The notes: a model not told the origin generated them from the sequence alone. Positions 1-7,029 are shown, counted from the stretch's first letter. The stretch is 8,613 nt of DNA from CAYLUN01 sp964386865 (GCA_964386865.1 CAYLUN010000161.1:1-8613), one strand, 5' to 3'. Numbers and translations: made by a program.

Positions 1-568
1 GCAGGTCGCGGCGCCGGATGCGTTCAGGCGGCTCGACCTGAGCGGGCAGGTCGGCTACGTCATGCAGGCGCTAACCAATGCCGGCGCGGCGCGGCTCTCC
101 GCCGCCGAGTACGAGGCCGCGCTGGTCAACGCGTTTGCCGACCCTCACTACGCGGCGCACCGAAAGGGCGACCTTCTGAGCGCTTTGGCCCGCCTGAACA
201 CCCCATCCTCCGTGCGACACGTCTGCGACGTGCTGGTCTCGCCGAACACCTATCGCGACCCGAAGATGCGCGAGTCCGCTGCGCTCGCGCTCGCGAGCTG
301 CCGGCCGCCGCCTCCCGAGGCCGTCGACGCGCTGCACGAAGCGGTCAAAACCGAGACCTCCGCAGGCGTTGTGATGCTCGCGCTTCGCACGCTGAAATCA
401 TATGGCGCGGCGGCGGCTCCGACGCTGCCCACGCTCGAGCGCTACCTGCAAGACCTGCCCGCCAACGCGCGCCTCGACAGCGGCGACAAAGAGAAGCCGT
501 GGCTCGAGAGCATCCTCGTCGAAACCGTGACCAGCCTCCGGGCGTGCGTCGCGTCTTCGCGCAGGTAG
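1..568 (+). CDS. HEAT-repeat-like protein, C-terminal part (5' end outside window)
   Basis: The reading frame is open from base 2 to the TAG at 566-568, with no stop before the first ATG at 62. That ATG is therefore probably internal and the gene starts upstream of the window. The visible 188 residues are Ala/Leu-rich and fall into repeated antiparallel helix pairs (for example around DLLSALARLNTPSSVRHVCD, ESAALALAS and MLALRTLKSYGAAAAPTLPT), the pattern of HEAT/armadillo-type scaffolds. Such tails mediate protein-protein contacts. In PVC bacteria they also occur fused behind catalytic domains such as sulfatases, but no catalytic part is visible here, so the full function is unknown. The protein ends in a polar tail after a PWLES segment. 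The next gene begins 77 bases downstream behind its own promoter, so the two need not be co-transcribed. The coding call is firm; the HEAT assignment is moderate. Confidence 0.75.
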   Translation, partial: QVAAPDAFRRLDLSGQVGYVMQALTNAGAARLSAAEYEAALVNAFADPHYAAHRKGDLLSALARLNTPSSVRHVCDVLVSPNTYRDPKMRESAALALASCRPPPPEAVDALHEAVKTETSAGVVMLALRTLKSYGAAAAPTLPTLERYLQDLPANARLDSGDKEKPWLESILVETVTSLRACVASSRR

Positions 569-590
569 CCCGTAGCCGATGATTTCCCGC

Positions 591-619
591 CTGACTTCCG
601 GCTGTCGATGCGCTATCCT
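591..619 (+). promoter_or_regulatory. Sigma70-like promoter of the beta-helix gene
   Basis: CTGACT (591-596) and TATCCT (614-619) are separated by exactly 17 bases and match four of six positions in each of the TTGACA and TATAAT consensus boxes. The start codon lies 26 bases after the -10, which leaves a short leader containing the ribosome site GGGGGAGG (634-641). The same arrangement, CTGAC plus GCTATNCT, precedes the oxidoreductase gene at 2829-2858, which strengthens both calls. No experiment supports it. Confidence 0.5.
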
Positions 620-645
620 GTCGCCAAACGATTGGGGGAGGCGCA

Positions 646-2793
646 ATGAAATCATCGGTTTGGCTGCTGGCCGCACTCGGCCTGTTCGCAGGTCTCGCGC
701 ACGCGGGAAACGTGAGAAAGATCTATGTCTCGCCGAGCGGCGACGACGCGGCGTCGGGCTCGTGGTGGCGGCCGTTCGCCACCTTCGAACGCGCGCAGGA
801 GGCGGTCAAGCAGGCCAAGGAATCCGCGACCGCCGAGCCGCTCGAGCGCATCGAGGTGCTGTTCAAAGGCGGCACCTACGAACTGTCGAAGCCGCTCGTG
901 ATCCAGCCCGCTCACGGCGGCACAGTGGCGACTCCGGTAGTCTACCGCGCCCGCGGCAGCCACGCGCCGGTCTTCAGCGGCGGCCGCGCGATCAAGGGCT
1001 GGTCCGTCGGCCAGGACGGCGCGTGGACCGTGCAGCTTCCCGAGGTGAAGGCGGGCACGTGGGACTTCGCCCAGCTCTTCGTCAACGGCGAGCGCCGGTT
1101 CCGCCCCCGCCTGCCCACGCGCGGCTACTTCGTCACGGCCGGCGACTTTGAGAGCAACGCCAATGGCATCAACGGCTTCCTCTACCAGAGCAACGACCTC
1201 AGCGCCGTGTGGGCCAACCTCGCGGACGTCGAGTTCCACGTGCTGCACGTCTGGTCGGCCTCGCGCATGCGCGCCGCCGCCATCGACCCCGCGCAGAAGG
1301 CGGTGAAGTTCCCGAAGACGCGGCCTTTCAACGCGTACTGGGCCGACTTCAAGAGCCGTCGCTACTGGGCCGAGAACGTGAAGGAGGCTTTCGGCGCGCC
1401 CGGCGAGTGGCACCTCGACAAGCCCACAGGCACGCTCCGCTACATGCCGCGGCCCGGCGAGACACCCGCGAGCACGCGCGTAGAGGCGCCGCGCCTGACG
1501 CAGCTCCTGATCTTCCAGGGCTTCGAGAATCAGCCGCTCGTCAACACGACGCTCGAAGGCCTCACCTTCCGTCTATCGCAGTGGGTGACTCCGCCCGAGG
1601 GCAACTTCACCCCGCAGGGCGAGATGAACATCCCGGCCGCCGTGGAGTTCGTCAGCGCGCGCGGCGTCGCCGTGCGGCGCTGCGCCTTCACGCAGCTCGG
1701 CGGCTACACGATGGGCTTCGGGCCCGGCGCGCACTCCAACACCGTGAACCACTGCCTGATGACCGACCTCGGCGCAGGCGGCGTGAAGATCGGCCCGCCC
1801 TTCGTGGGCTACCGCATGGCCGAGGCGCCCAAGAACGTGCTCACGCCCGACGCGCCGGACGGACTCGCCAGAACGACCTCCGCGATCACGATCTCCAACT
1901 GCCGCATCGCCGGCGGAGGCCGCATCCACCCCGCCGCGCACGGCGTGTGGATCGGCCACTCCTCCTACAACCGCATCCTGAACAACGAGATCAGCGACCT
2001 CTACTACACCGCGGTCTCGGTCGGCTGGGTGTGGGGCTACGCCGAGCCCTCGCGCACGCACCACAACGAGGTCGCCTTCAACCACATGCACCACATCGGC
2101 CAAGGCGTGCTCTCCGACATGGGCGGCGTCTACACGCTCGGCCTCTCGCCGGGGACGACGGTGCACGACAACCGCATCCACGACGTCTACGCCCACGACT
2201 ACGGCGGCTGGGGGCTCTATACGGACGAAGGCTCGACTGGCATCCGCATGTGGAACAACCTCGTGTACAACGTCAAGACCGGCGGCTTCCACCAGCACTA
2301 CGGCCGCGAGAACGTGATCGAGAACAACATCTTCGCGAACTCGCTTAAAGATCAAATCCAGCGCACGCGCGACGAAGAGCACGTCTCCTTTTTCTTCCGC
2401 AACAACCTTATCTACTGGGACAACGACGGCACGCTCCTCGGCAGCAACTGGAAGGGCGGCGCGCGCGGCGAGAAGGACGGCAAGCCGACGCAGCACTACG
2501 AACTCGGCCCGAACCTCTACTGGCACGCCTCGGGCAAGCAGGAGATCTTCCCCGGCAAGAAGGCGCTGGCGCAATGGCAGGCCGAGACCGGGCAGGACGC
2601 GGGCTCGCTCGTGGCCGACCCGCTCTTCGTGAACCCCTCCGCCGGCGACTTCCGCCTCAAGCCCGGCTCGCCCGCAGAAAAGGTCGGCTTCAAGCCCTTT
2701 GACGCCACCGCCGCCGGCCCGCTCGCTTCCGGCCTGCTGCCTCGCCTCGCGACCAAGCCGGCCCCGACGATGTACGAAACCAAGGGGCCGTAA
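646..2793 (+). CDS. Secreted right-handed parallel beta-helix enzyme, GH141-like
   Basis: A 715-residue protein, probably an exported glycan-active enzyme. The ATG at 646 is preceded by GGGGGAGG five bases upstream (634-641), which fixes the start. Residues 1-20 are a signal peptide (hydrophobic WLLAALGLFAGLA, cleavage after AHA). Residues 26-55 (IYVSPSGDD followed by PFATFERAQEAV) are the classic N-terminal edge of secreted beta-helix proteins. An inserted domain around 140-280 (FAQLFVNGERRFRPRLP) resembles the insertion domain of GH141 proteins. The beta-helix coils run from about 300 to 600, with Asn/His-rich turns. Conserved acidic stretches SDMGGVYT (D491) and GLYTDEGS (D527/E528) are candidate catalytic positions, along with SVGWVWGY at 458-465. 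The C-terminus has the DPLFVNPSAGDFRL signature common in these proteins. Known GH141 members act on fucose or xylose linkages in plant glycans; the substrate here is unknown. It has its own promoter, and the next gene also has one. Confidence 0.85.
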   Translation: MKSSVWLLAALGLFAGLAHAGNVRKIYVSPSGDDAASGSWWRPFATFERAQEAVKQAKESATAEPLERIEVLFKGGTYELSKPLVIQPAHGGTVATPVVYRARGSHAPVFSGGRAIKGWSVGQDGAWTVQLPEVKAGTWDFAQLFVNGERRFRPRLPTRGYFVTAGDFESNANGINGFLYQSNDLSAVWANLADVEFHVLHVWSASRMRAAAIDPAQKAVKFPKTRPFNAYWADFKSRRYWAENVKEAFGAPGEWHLDKPTGTLRYMPRPGETPASTRVEAPRLTQLLIFQGFENQPLVNTTLEGLTFRLSQWVTPPEGNFTPQGEMNIPAAVEFVSARGVAVRRCAFTQLGGYTMGFGPGAHSNTVNHCLMTDLGAGGVKIGPPFVGYRMAEAPKNVLTPDAPDGLARTTSAITISNCRIAGGGRIHPAAHGVWIGHSSYNRILNNEISDLYYTAVSVGWVWGYAEPSRTHHNEVAFNHMHHIGQGVLSDMGGVYTLGLSPGTTVHDNRIHDVYAHDYGGWGLYTDEGSTGIRMWNNLVYNVKTGGFHQHYGRENVIENNIFANSLKDQIQRTRDEEHVSFFFRNNLIYWDNDGTLLGSNWKGGARGEKDGKPTQHYELGPNLYWHASGKQEIFPGKKALAQWQAETGQDAGSLVADPLFVNPSAGDFRLKPGSPAEKVGFKPFDATAAGPLASGLLPRLATKPAPTMYETKGP

Positions 2794-2828
2794 GAGTGCC
2801 GGCCAAACAGAAATCGCCGCGCACCCCC

Positions 2829-2858
2829 CTGACGCGGCCTGCCATTTTGTGCTATTCT
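2829..2858 (+). promoter_or_regulatory. Sigma70-like promoter of the oxidoreductase gene
   Basis: CTGACG (2829-2834) and TATTCT (2853-2858) are spaced 18 bases apart in the 124-base gap after the beta-helix gene. The boxes are near copies of those upstream of the beta-helix gene (CTGACT and TATCCT, both -10 boxes preceded by GC). A leader of roughly 50 bases would follow, ending in the ribosome site AAAAGGAAG (2905-2913). Confidence 0.5.
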
Positions 2859-2917
2859 TTATGCACCGTCTGAGTCCGCAGTTCGCCGGCTCAGGTGCAG
2901 AACCAAAAGGAAGCCTC

Positions 2918-4324
2918 ATGATTAAGACAGCCCTTTCCCGCCGCAGTTTCATGTCGGGCGCGAGCGCGCTCGTCGCCCTGCCCACCCTCATCAGCTCCGG
3001 CTGTGTCAGCGCCAAGTCAGCGAAACGTCCGCTGCCCTCAGCCCGCCTGAACGTCGGCTTCATCGGCTACGGCACCATGGGCCACGACAACATGGGCAAC
3101 TTCCTGAACAACGACCGCGTCCAGGTCGTCGGCATCTGCGATCCCAACCGCGAAGCCCCGCTGTACGGCTACAACGCGGAGCGCCTCGGCGGCCGCGAGC
3201 CCGGCGTGCGCCGCGTCAACGAGCACTACGCCCAGCAGGCGGGCCGCCCGGCCTACAGCGGATGCAAGGCGTTTGTCGATTTCCGCGAGCTGCTCGCCCT
3301 GCCCGGCCTCGACGCCGTAGTCATCGCCACGCCGGACCACTGGCACGCCGTCCAGGCCATCTGGGCCGCCCGCACGGGCAAGCACATTTACTGCCAGAAG
3401 CCCATGTCCCTCTCGATCGGGCAAGGCCAGGCGATGGTGCGCGAAGTCGCCAAGGCCGGCGTCACCTTCCAAGTCGGCTCCCAGCAGCGCTCGGACAACT
3501 ACTTCCGCATGGCCTGCGAGTTCGTCCGCAACGGACGTCTCGGCAAGCTCCAGCGCATCGAGATCGGCATGCCCGGCGGCTACACGCCGTGGGGCAAGAA
3601 GCCCGAGGATCTTTCGGAGGCCCCGCTCGCGCAGCCGCCCGAATACTTCGGCGAGGCGGGCTTTGACCTCTGGCTCGGCCCGGCCCGCAAGCGCGCCTTC
3701 ACGCCCGCAATCCACCGCCCGCTGTCGTGGCGCTGGAACCTCGACTACTCCGGCGGGCAGATCACGGACTGGGGCGCGCACCACTTCGACATCATGCAGT
3801 GGGCGCTCGGCAAGGACGGCTCCGGCCCCGTCGCGATCGAGAACCTGCGGAGCGACATGCCGCCGCCTGACAAGGTCTACAACGTCGCGGCGCACTACAG
3901 CTTCGAGATCGTCTACGCCGAAGGCACCCGCGCGTTCGTTTCCGACACGTTCGACAACGGCGTCCGCTTCATCGGCGAAGGCGGCAGAGAGATCTTCGTC
4001 ACGCGCGGTAAACTCGAGACGAAGCCCGAGACCTTGATCCGCGAGAAGCTGCGTCCGGAGGAGACGCACCTCTACGTCAGCGGCCAGCACGAGAAGAACT
4101 TCGTCGAGTGCGTCTTCAGCGGCCAGGAGACCATCACGCCCTGCGCGGTCGGGCACCGCTCCATCACGATCGCCCACCTCGCCAACGCCGGGCTGCGCCT
4201 CGGCCTCAAGAAGATCCAGTGGAACCCGGAGGCCGAGTGCTACGTCGGCCCCGGCGCGGCCGACGCCGAGAAGCTCAAGCTCGCCCCGCTCCGTGGCGAC
4301 TGGTCGCTCGACCCCAAGGTATGA
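2918..4324 (+). CDS. Tat-exported Gfo/Idh/MocA family oxidoreductase
   Basis: A 468-residue NAD(P)-type sugar oxidoreductase-fold protein. The ATG at 2918 is chosen because AAAAGGAAG sits just upstream and the translation then opens with a twin-arginine signal (SRRSFMSG, residues 7-14, followed by a hydrophobic stretch to about 25). An in-frame ATG at 2699 lies inside the preceding gene and is rejected. The Rossmann fold begins at 44 (GFIGYGTMG, with the GxGxxG glycines at 50, 52 and 55). ATPDHWH is at 137-143. QKP at 160-162 occupies the place of the EKP motif, whose lysine is functional. The substrate domain has DWGAHHFD at 284-291 and HEKNFVECVFSG at 391-402. All of this is typical of the Tat-signal subfamily abundant in PVC bacteria and Bacteroidota. 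Members oxidise or epimerise sugars, and some relatives are NAD-dependent glycosidases (GH109-type), so the exact reaction is open. Cys29 in ISSGC could be a lipid anchor, although the -3 residue is poor for a lipobox. Confidence 0.92.
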   Translation: MIKTALSRRSFMSGASALVALPTLISSGCVSAKSAKRPLPSARLNVGFIGYGTMGHDNMGNFLNNDRVQVVGICDPNREAPLYGYNAERLGGREPGVRRVNEHYAQQAGRPAYSGCKAFVDFRELLALPGLDAVVIATPDHWHAVQAIWAARTGKHIYCQKPMSLSIGQGQAMVREVAKAGVTFQVGSQQRSDNYFRMACEFVRNGRLGKLQRIEIGMPGGYTPWGKKPEDLSEAPLAQPPEYFGEAGFDLWLGPARKRAFTPAIHRPLSWRWNLDYSGGQITDWGAHHFDIMQWALGKDGSGPVAIENLRSDMPPPDKVYNVAAHYSFEIVYAEGTRAFVSDTFDNGVRFIGEGGREIFVTRGKLETKPETLIREKLRPEETHLYVSGQHEKNFVECVFSGQETITPCAVGHRSITIAHLANAGLRLGLKKIQWNPEAECYVGPGAADAEKLKLAPLRGDWSLDPKV

Positions 4325-4338
4325 TATTAACTGCGAGC

Positions 4339-4355
4339 GTTGGCGCCGCGCCGAC
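4339..4355 (+). terminator. GC-rich hairpin after the oxidoreductase gene
   Basis: GTTGGCG (4339-4345) can pair with CGCCGAC (4349-4355) across a three-base loop with one G-T wobble, starting 14 bases after the stop codon. There is no T tract, so it is at best a weak or factor-assisted transcript end, or a mRNA 3'-end stabiliser. Confidence 0.25.
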
Positions 4356-4416
4356 TAGTGGGGCTGGACGAAACAGACAACCTCACACCAACAGTGAATA
4401 GAAATGCTGAATGGAC

Positions 4417-4440
4417 TTCCACACTTCCAGAATTGTGGAA
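4417..4440. promoter_or_regulatory. Inverted-repeat operator candidate upstream of the winged-helix regulator
   Basis: TTCCACA (4417-4423) and TGTGGAA (4434-4440) form a perfect 7-bp inverted repeat with a 10-base spacer. A second TTCCA (4425-4429) lies inside the spacer. The centres of the two arms are 17 bases apart, so a dimeric protein could contact both. It lies about 85 bases before the regulator start and 12 bases before a possible -10 box (TATCTT, 4453-4458) that lacks a good -35. A site for autoregulation by the adjacent ArsR-like protein is the natural reading, but this is inference. Confidence 0.4.
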
Positions 4441-4525
4441 AAGGTGGCGCACTATCTTATCCGCTGTTTGCTGACCGTCTCTAATCAGCCGAAAATCAAC
4501 ATGTGTTGTGCGAGGAGGCGCCCCG

Positions 4526-4909
4526 ATGACACGTACGAGGCACGGAATGACTCAGATGGCGGCCGCCTATCACCCGACGGTTTGGCGGACTTGCCGGATG
4601 TCGGGGAACCCCCACAGGCTGCGCGGCCTCAAGGCCGTGTTGGAAGAACCTTCTAGTGCGGTCGGAGAAATCGCCGAACAGACGCGGCTATCGGTTTGTC
4701 ACGCCAGCGAGTATCTGCGGGCGCTTCAGGCCAGAGGCCTCATCCAGGCGAGCCGGGTAAGCCGCTGGATGCGCTACGTCGCCAGGCCCGACCCGCTGGT
4801 CGCAGGCATCAGCGGCATCTACCCGCACCTGGCCGTGTTCAACGTCTACGGCGAGTGCGGCATCGGCGCAGTCGTGCCGTGGGCGGAGAAGCTGTGGCTC
4901 ATCACCTAA
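4526..4909 (+). CDS. ArsR-like winged helix-turn-helix transcriptional regulator
   Basis: A 127-residue cytoplasmic DNA-binding protein. An earlier in-frame ATG exists at 4508, but GAGGAGG (4512-4518) sits seven bases before the ATG at 4526, which decides the start. Residues 17-41 (TVWRTCRMSGNPHRLRGLKAVLEE) match the first helices of ArsR-type domains. Residues 46-73 (VGEIAEQ through LSVCHASEYLRALQARGLI) form the helix-turn-helix with the recognition helix. The wing follows at 74-88 (ASRVSRWMRYVARPD). The metal-binding ELCVCDL-type motif of true arsenic and metal sensors is absent, so the signal is probably not a metal. About 35 residues of unassigned sequence follow the wing. The glycosidase-like gene starts 109 bases downstream on the same strand, which makes it the likely target, and an inverted repeat upstream at 4417-4440 may be its own operator. 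The fold is confident; ligand and target are inferred. Confidence 0.8.
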   Translation: MTRTRHGMTQMAAAYHPTVWRTCRMSGNPHRLRGLKAVLEEPSSAVGEIAEQTRLSVCHASEYLRALQARGLIQASRVSRWMRYVARPDPLVAGISGIYPHLAVFNVYGECGIGAVVPWAEKLWLIT

Positions 4910-5018
4910 AGGCGCAGCGCAATGAGTTGAACGAATTGGCGGCCGTATGACTCGGTCAATAAGAGGTGGCCGGGCTGGATGCTCACTGAACGGAGAATCA
5001 AGCGAAAAGGAGAGGGCC

Positions 5019-6836
5019 ATGAAGCCATTCGGAGTGTTCGTGCTGACCAATCTCTTGGCCCTTGGCGCGATGGCCGCGCAGGTGGAGCTGACCTACACGT
5101 TTCGGGATAAGCACGAGGAGAGGCGGACGGTCTCGTGCGCGCCGGACGCGAAAGGCGTCCTGACCGTCATCGTCAGGCGAAGCGAACTCCCGACGGGCGT
5201 AGACACCGTCCAAATCCTGCCCGACTTCGCCTCGGCGCGCCTCGGCGAGGACGGCTACTACGTCACGCCGGACGGCTATCTCGGCTCGTTCCGCTTGACG
5301 AACGGCACCTGCGCCGTGTCCGGGCCCAGCACCTTCTACGGGCGCAACTTCATGCCGCTCTTTGGCATGAAGAACCCGCGCGCCACCTTCGTCGGGATCG
5401 TGGCGACGATGCGCTTCGAGTACGACCTGCTGGTGCGCGCCAAGGATGGCCTGTACACGATCGCCCCGCGCTTCCAAGTCTCGGGGTTCGTTCCGCCCGA
5501 CGACCTCACGGTTCACTACCACCTGCTTTCAGGGAGGGACGCGGACTACGCGGGCATGGCGCGCGCCTATCGCAACCACCAGCTTGCGCGAGAGGTCTGC
5601 AAGCCGATCAAGGAGCGCCTGAAGGCGCAGCCTGAGCTGGCCTACGCCGCACGCAGCCTGGAGGTTCGCGTCCGCCAGGGCTGGAAGCCCGCGCCGAGCC
5701 CGGTGCTGGAGCAAACGCTCGCGACCGAGCCGCCCATGAAAGTGGTCGTGACCTTCGAGCGCGTCGGCGAGATCTTGGAAGCCTTCAAGAAGGCGGGCGT
5801 CAAGCGCGCAGAAATCTGTTTGGTGGGCTGGAACCAAAAAGGGCACGACGGCCGCTGGCCGCAGATTTTCCCCGTCGACGAGAGCCTCGGCGGCGAGGCG
5901 AAGCTCCGCGCGCTGATTAAGAAGGCGCAGCGCATGGGCTATCAGATCGTGGGCCACACCAACAGCTCGGACGGGTACAGCATCGCGGCGTGCTGGGATC
6001 CCGACCTGGCTGTCAAGAAAGCGGACGGCTCGCCCTTCTCCAACGCGGTCTGGAGCGGCGGCCAGATGTACGCGCTCTGCCCGCAGCGCTCCTACGAGCG
6101 CTTCTACCCGCAGGACATCCAGAAGGTCGCGGAGCTAGGCTTCCGCGGCCTGCACTACATCGACGTGATCACGATCCTTCCGCCGCCGCGCTGCCAAGAT
6201 CCGCACCACCCCTGCACGTCCAAAGACAGCGCGGTCTGGTTCGACCGCATCCTGCAGTCGTGCAAGGATCACGTCGGCGGCGTAGCATCCGAGGGCGCGT
6301 TCGACTTCGCGTGCGGAAATCTGGACTACGTGCTCTACGTCACCTTCAACGGGCTCTCGGGCAAGAAGAACCCGCTGCACGACCGGCTGATCCCGATCTG
6401 GCAGCTCGTCTACAACGGCATCATCCTCAGCAACCCGTTCACGGAGACGGTGAACCCCTCGGCCAAAGACCGCCTGACGCAGACGAAGCTGGCCGAGTTC
6501 AACGGCCGACCGATCTACTACTTCTATTCGCGCTTCAAGGCCGACAACAAGAACTGGATGGGCGACGCGGACCTGACTTGCGCGACGGACGAGGAGCTGG
6601 CTCAGGCGGCCGCATTCGTAAAGAAAGGCCAAGATGAGTTCGACGCTCGCTCCAAGCTCCAGATCGAGTTCATGGAGCAGCACGAGCAGGTCGAAGCGAA
6701 CGTGTTTCGAACCGCCTTCGCCGACGGCTCGGAGATCATATCCAACTACCGCTCCGAGCCCTATTCGTACAAAGGCGAGGCGGTCGATCCGCTGGGCTAC
6801 CGCCTGTTCGCAGGGGAACGTTCCCTGAGCCGCTAA
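5019..6836 (+). CDS. Secreted TIM-barrel glycosidase-like protein (DUF5696/GH129-like pattern)
   Basis: A 605-residue exported protein. An ATG at 4947 is in frame, but AAGGAG (5007-5012) lies six bases before the ATG at 5019, and only from there does the protein begin with a clean signal peptide (residues 1-20, cleavage after AMAA). Residues 21-170 look like a beta-sandwich (YTFRDKHEERRTVSC, GSFRLTNGTCAVSGP). Residues about 240-500 have the strand-helix alternation of a glycosidase TIM barrel: EICLVGW (265-271), YQIVGHTN (308-315), LHYIDVIT (378-385), PRCQDPHHP (390-398), GGVASEGAFDF (420-430). D382 and E425, each at the end of a predicted barrel strand, are the best nucleophile and acid/base candidates by analogy with GH101/GH129-type enzymes. 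A small C-terminal beta region follows (NVFRTAFADGSEIISNY). I recognise the fold and pattern, not the substrate. The adjacent upstream regulator gene and the absence of a strong promoter in the gap suggest co-transcription. Confidence 0.75.
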   Translation: MKPFGVFVLTNLLALGAMAAQVELTYTFRDKHEERRTVSCAPDAKGVLTVIVRRSELPTGVDTVQILPDFASARLGEDGYYVTPDGYLGSFRLTNGTCAVSGPSTFYGRNFMPLFGMKNPRATFVGIVATMRFEYDLLVRAKDGLYTIAPRFQVSGFVPPDDLTVHYHLLSGRDADYAGMARAYRNHQLAREVCKPIKERLKAQPELAYAARSLEVRVRQGWKPAPSPVLEQTLATEPPMKVVVTFERVGEILEAFKKAGVKRAEICLVGWNQKGHDGRWPQIFPVDESLGGEAKLRALIKKAQRMGYQIVGHTNSSDGYSIAACWDPDLAVKKADGSPFSNAVWSGGQMYALCPQRSYERFYPQDIQKVAELGFRGLHYIDVITILPPPRCQDPHHPCTSKDSAVWFDRILQSCKDHVGGVASEGAFDFACGNLDYVLYVTFNGLSGKKNPLHDRLIPIWQLVYNGIILSNPFTETVNPSAKDRLTQTKLAEFNGRPIYYFYSRFKADNKNWMGDADLTCATDEELAQAAAFVKKGQDEFDARSKLQIEFMEQHEQVEANVFRTAFADGSEIISNYRSEPYSYKGEAVDPLGYRLFAGERSLSR

Positions 6837-6838
6837 TA

Positions 6839-6979
6839 CCACGGCCGAAAAGCAACTAGACCCTATCACGGGCACAAGACACAGGGAGGGCCGACTTCCA
6901 CCCCGGCCGCGTACGGCGTGGAAGCCGTCCCTCCCTGTGTGAGGGGCGCCTGTTTAGTCCATTTACTTTTCGGCCGTGG
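6839..6979. repeat. 141-bp nested palindromic element (MITE/REP-like), possible bidirectional terminator
   Basis: The outer arms CCACGGCCGAAAAG (6839-6852) and CTTTTCGGCCGTGG (6966-6979) are a perfect 14-bp inverted repeat. Nested inside is a 62-base hairpin. ACACAGGGAGGG (6879-6890) pairs perfectly with 6929-6940, and CTTCCAC (6895-6901) pairs with GTGGAAG (6918-6924). GCCG/CGGC (6906-6909 and 6914-6917) closes on a four-base loop. The sequence between outer and inner arms is also weakly complementary. It begins three bases after the glycosidase-like stop codon, so it may end or stabilise that transcript. The architecture is that of a mobile palindromic repeat. Only one copy is in this window, so its repetitive nature is inferred. 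Confidence 0.7.
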
Positions 6980-6988
6980 CAGAAGAAG

Positions 6989-7021
6989 CCGGAGAGCCGC
7001 GAAAGCGGCGGAGTCGTCCGG
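6989..7021 (+). other. GNRA-capped hairpin in the leader of the LamG gene
   Basis: GCCGC (6996-7000) and GCGGC (7005-7009) enclose a GAAA tetraloop. CCGGA (6989-6993) pairs with TCCGG (7017-7021) outside it, leaving an asymmetric internal loop (2 versus 7 bases). It starts ten bases after the 141-bp palindrome and precedes the candidate LamG promoter, so it may belong to read-through RNA rather than to the LamG leader proper. I do not recognise it as a known RNA family. Confidence 0.35.
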
Positions 7022-7029
7022 GTATGGAG

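Noticed and set aside
2786..2804. GGCCG/CGGCC hairpin at the end of the beta-helix gene
   Set aside because: Only 5 bp of stem, overlapping the stop codon, with no T tract; expected by chance in GC-rich DNA.
2699..2917. Upstream in-frame ATG giving a longer oxidoreductase
   Set aside because: It lies inside the preceding gene, lacks a ribosome site and would bury the Tat signal.
1573..3063. Long minus-strand open frame (496 codons) opposite the beta-helix gene
   Set aside because: It is a GC-rich shadow with Val/Arg/Asp-rich low-complexity translation and crosses the intergenic promoter region; the + strand protein has clear family motifs.
3395..3403. QKP instead of EKP in the oxidoreductase as a loss of function
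   Set aside because: The functional lysine is retained, and glutamine at this place is common in the Tat-exported subfamily.
3038..4177. Minus-strand open frame opposite the oxidoreductase gene
   Set aside because: Shadow frame; its translation has no recognisable domain, whereas the + strand is a textbook Gfo/Idh/MocA protein.
4411..4656. Small + strand open frame of 81 codons over the regulator promoter and 5' end
   Set aside because: It has no ribosome site, overlaps the better-supported regulator in another frame and includes the inverted repeat.
4947..5018. Upstream in-frame ATG giving a longer glycosidase-like protein
   Set aside because: No ribosome site precedes it, and it would place 24 polar residues before a clean signal peptide.
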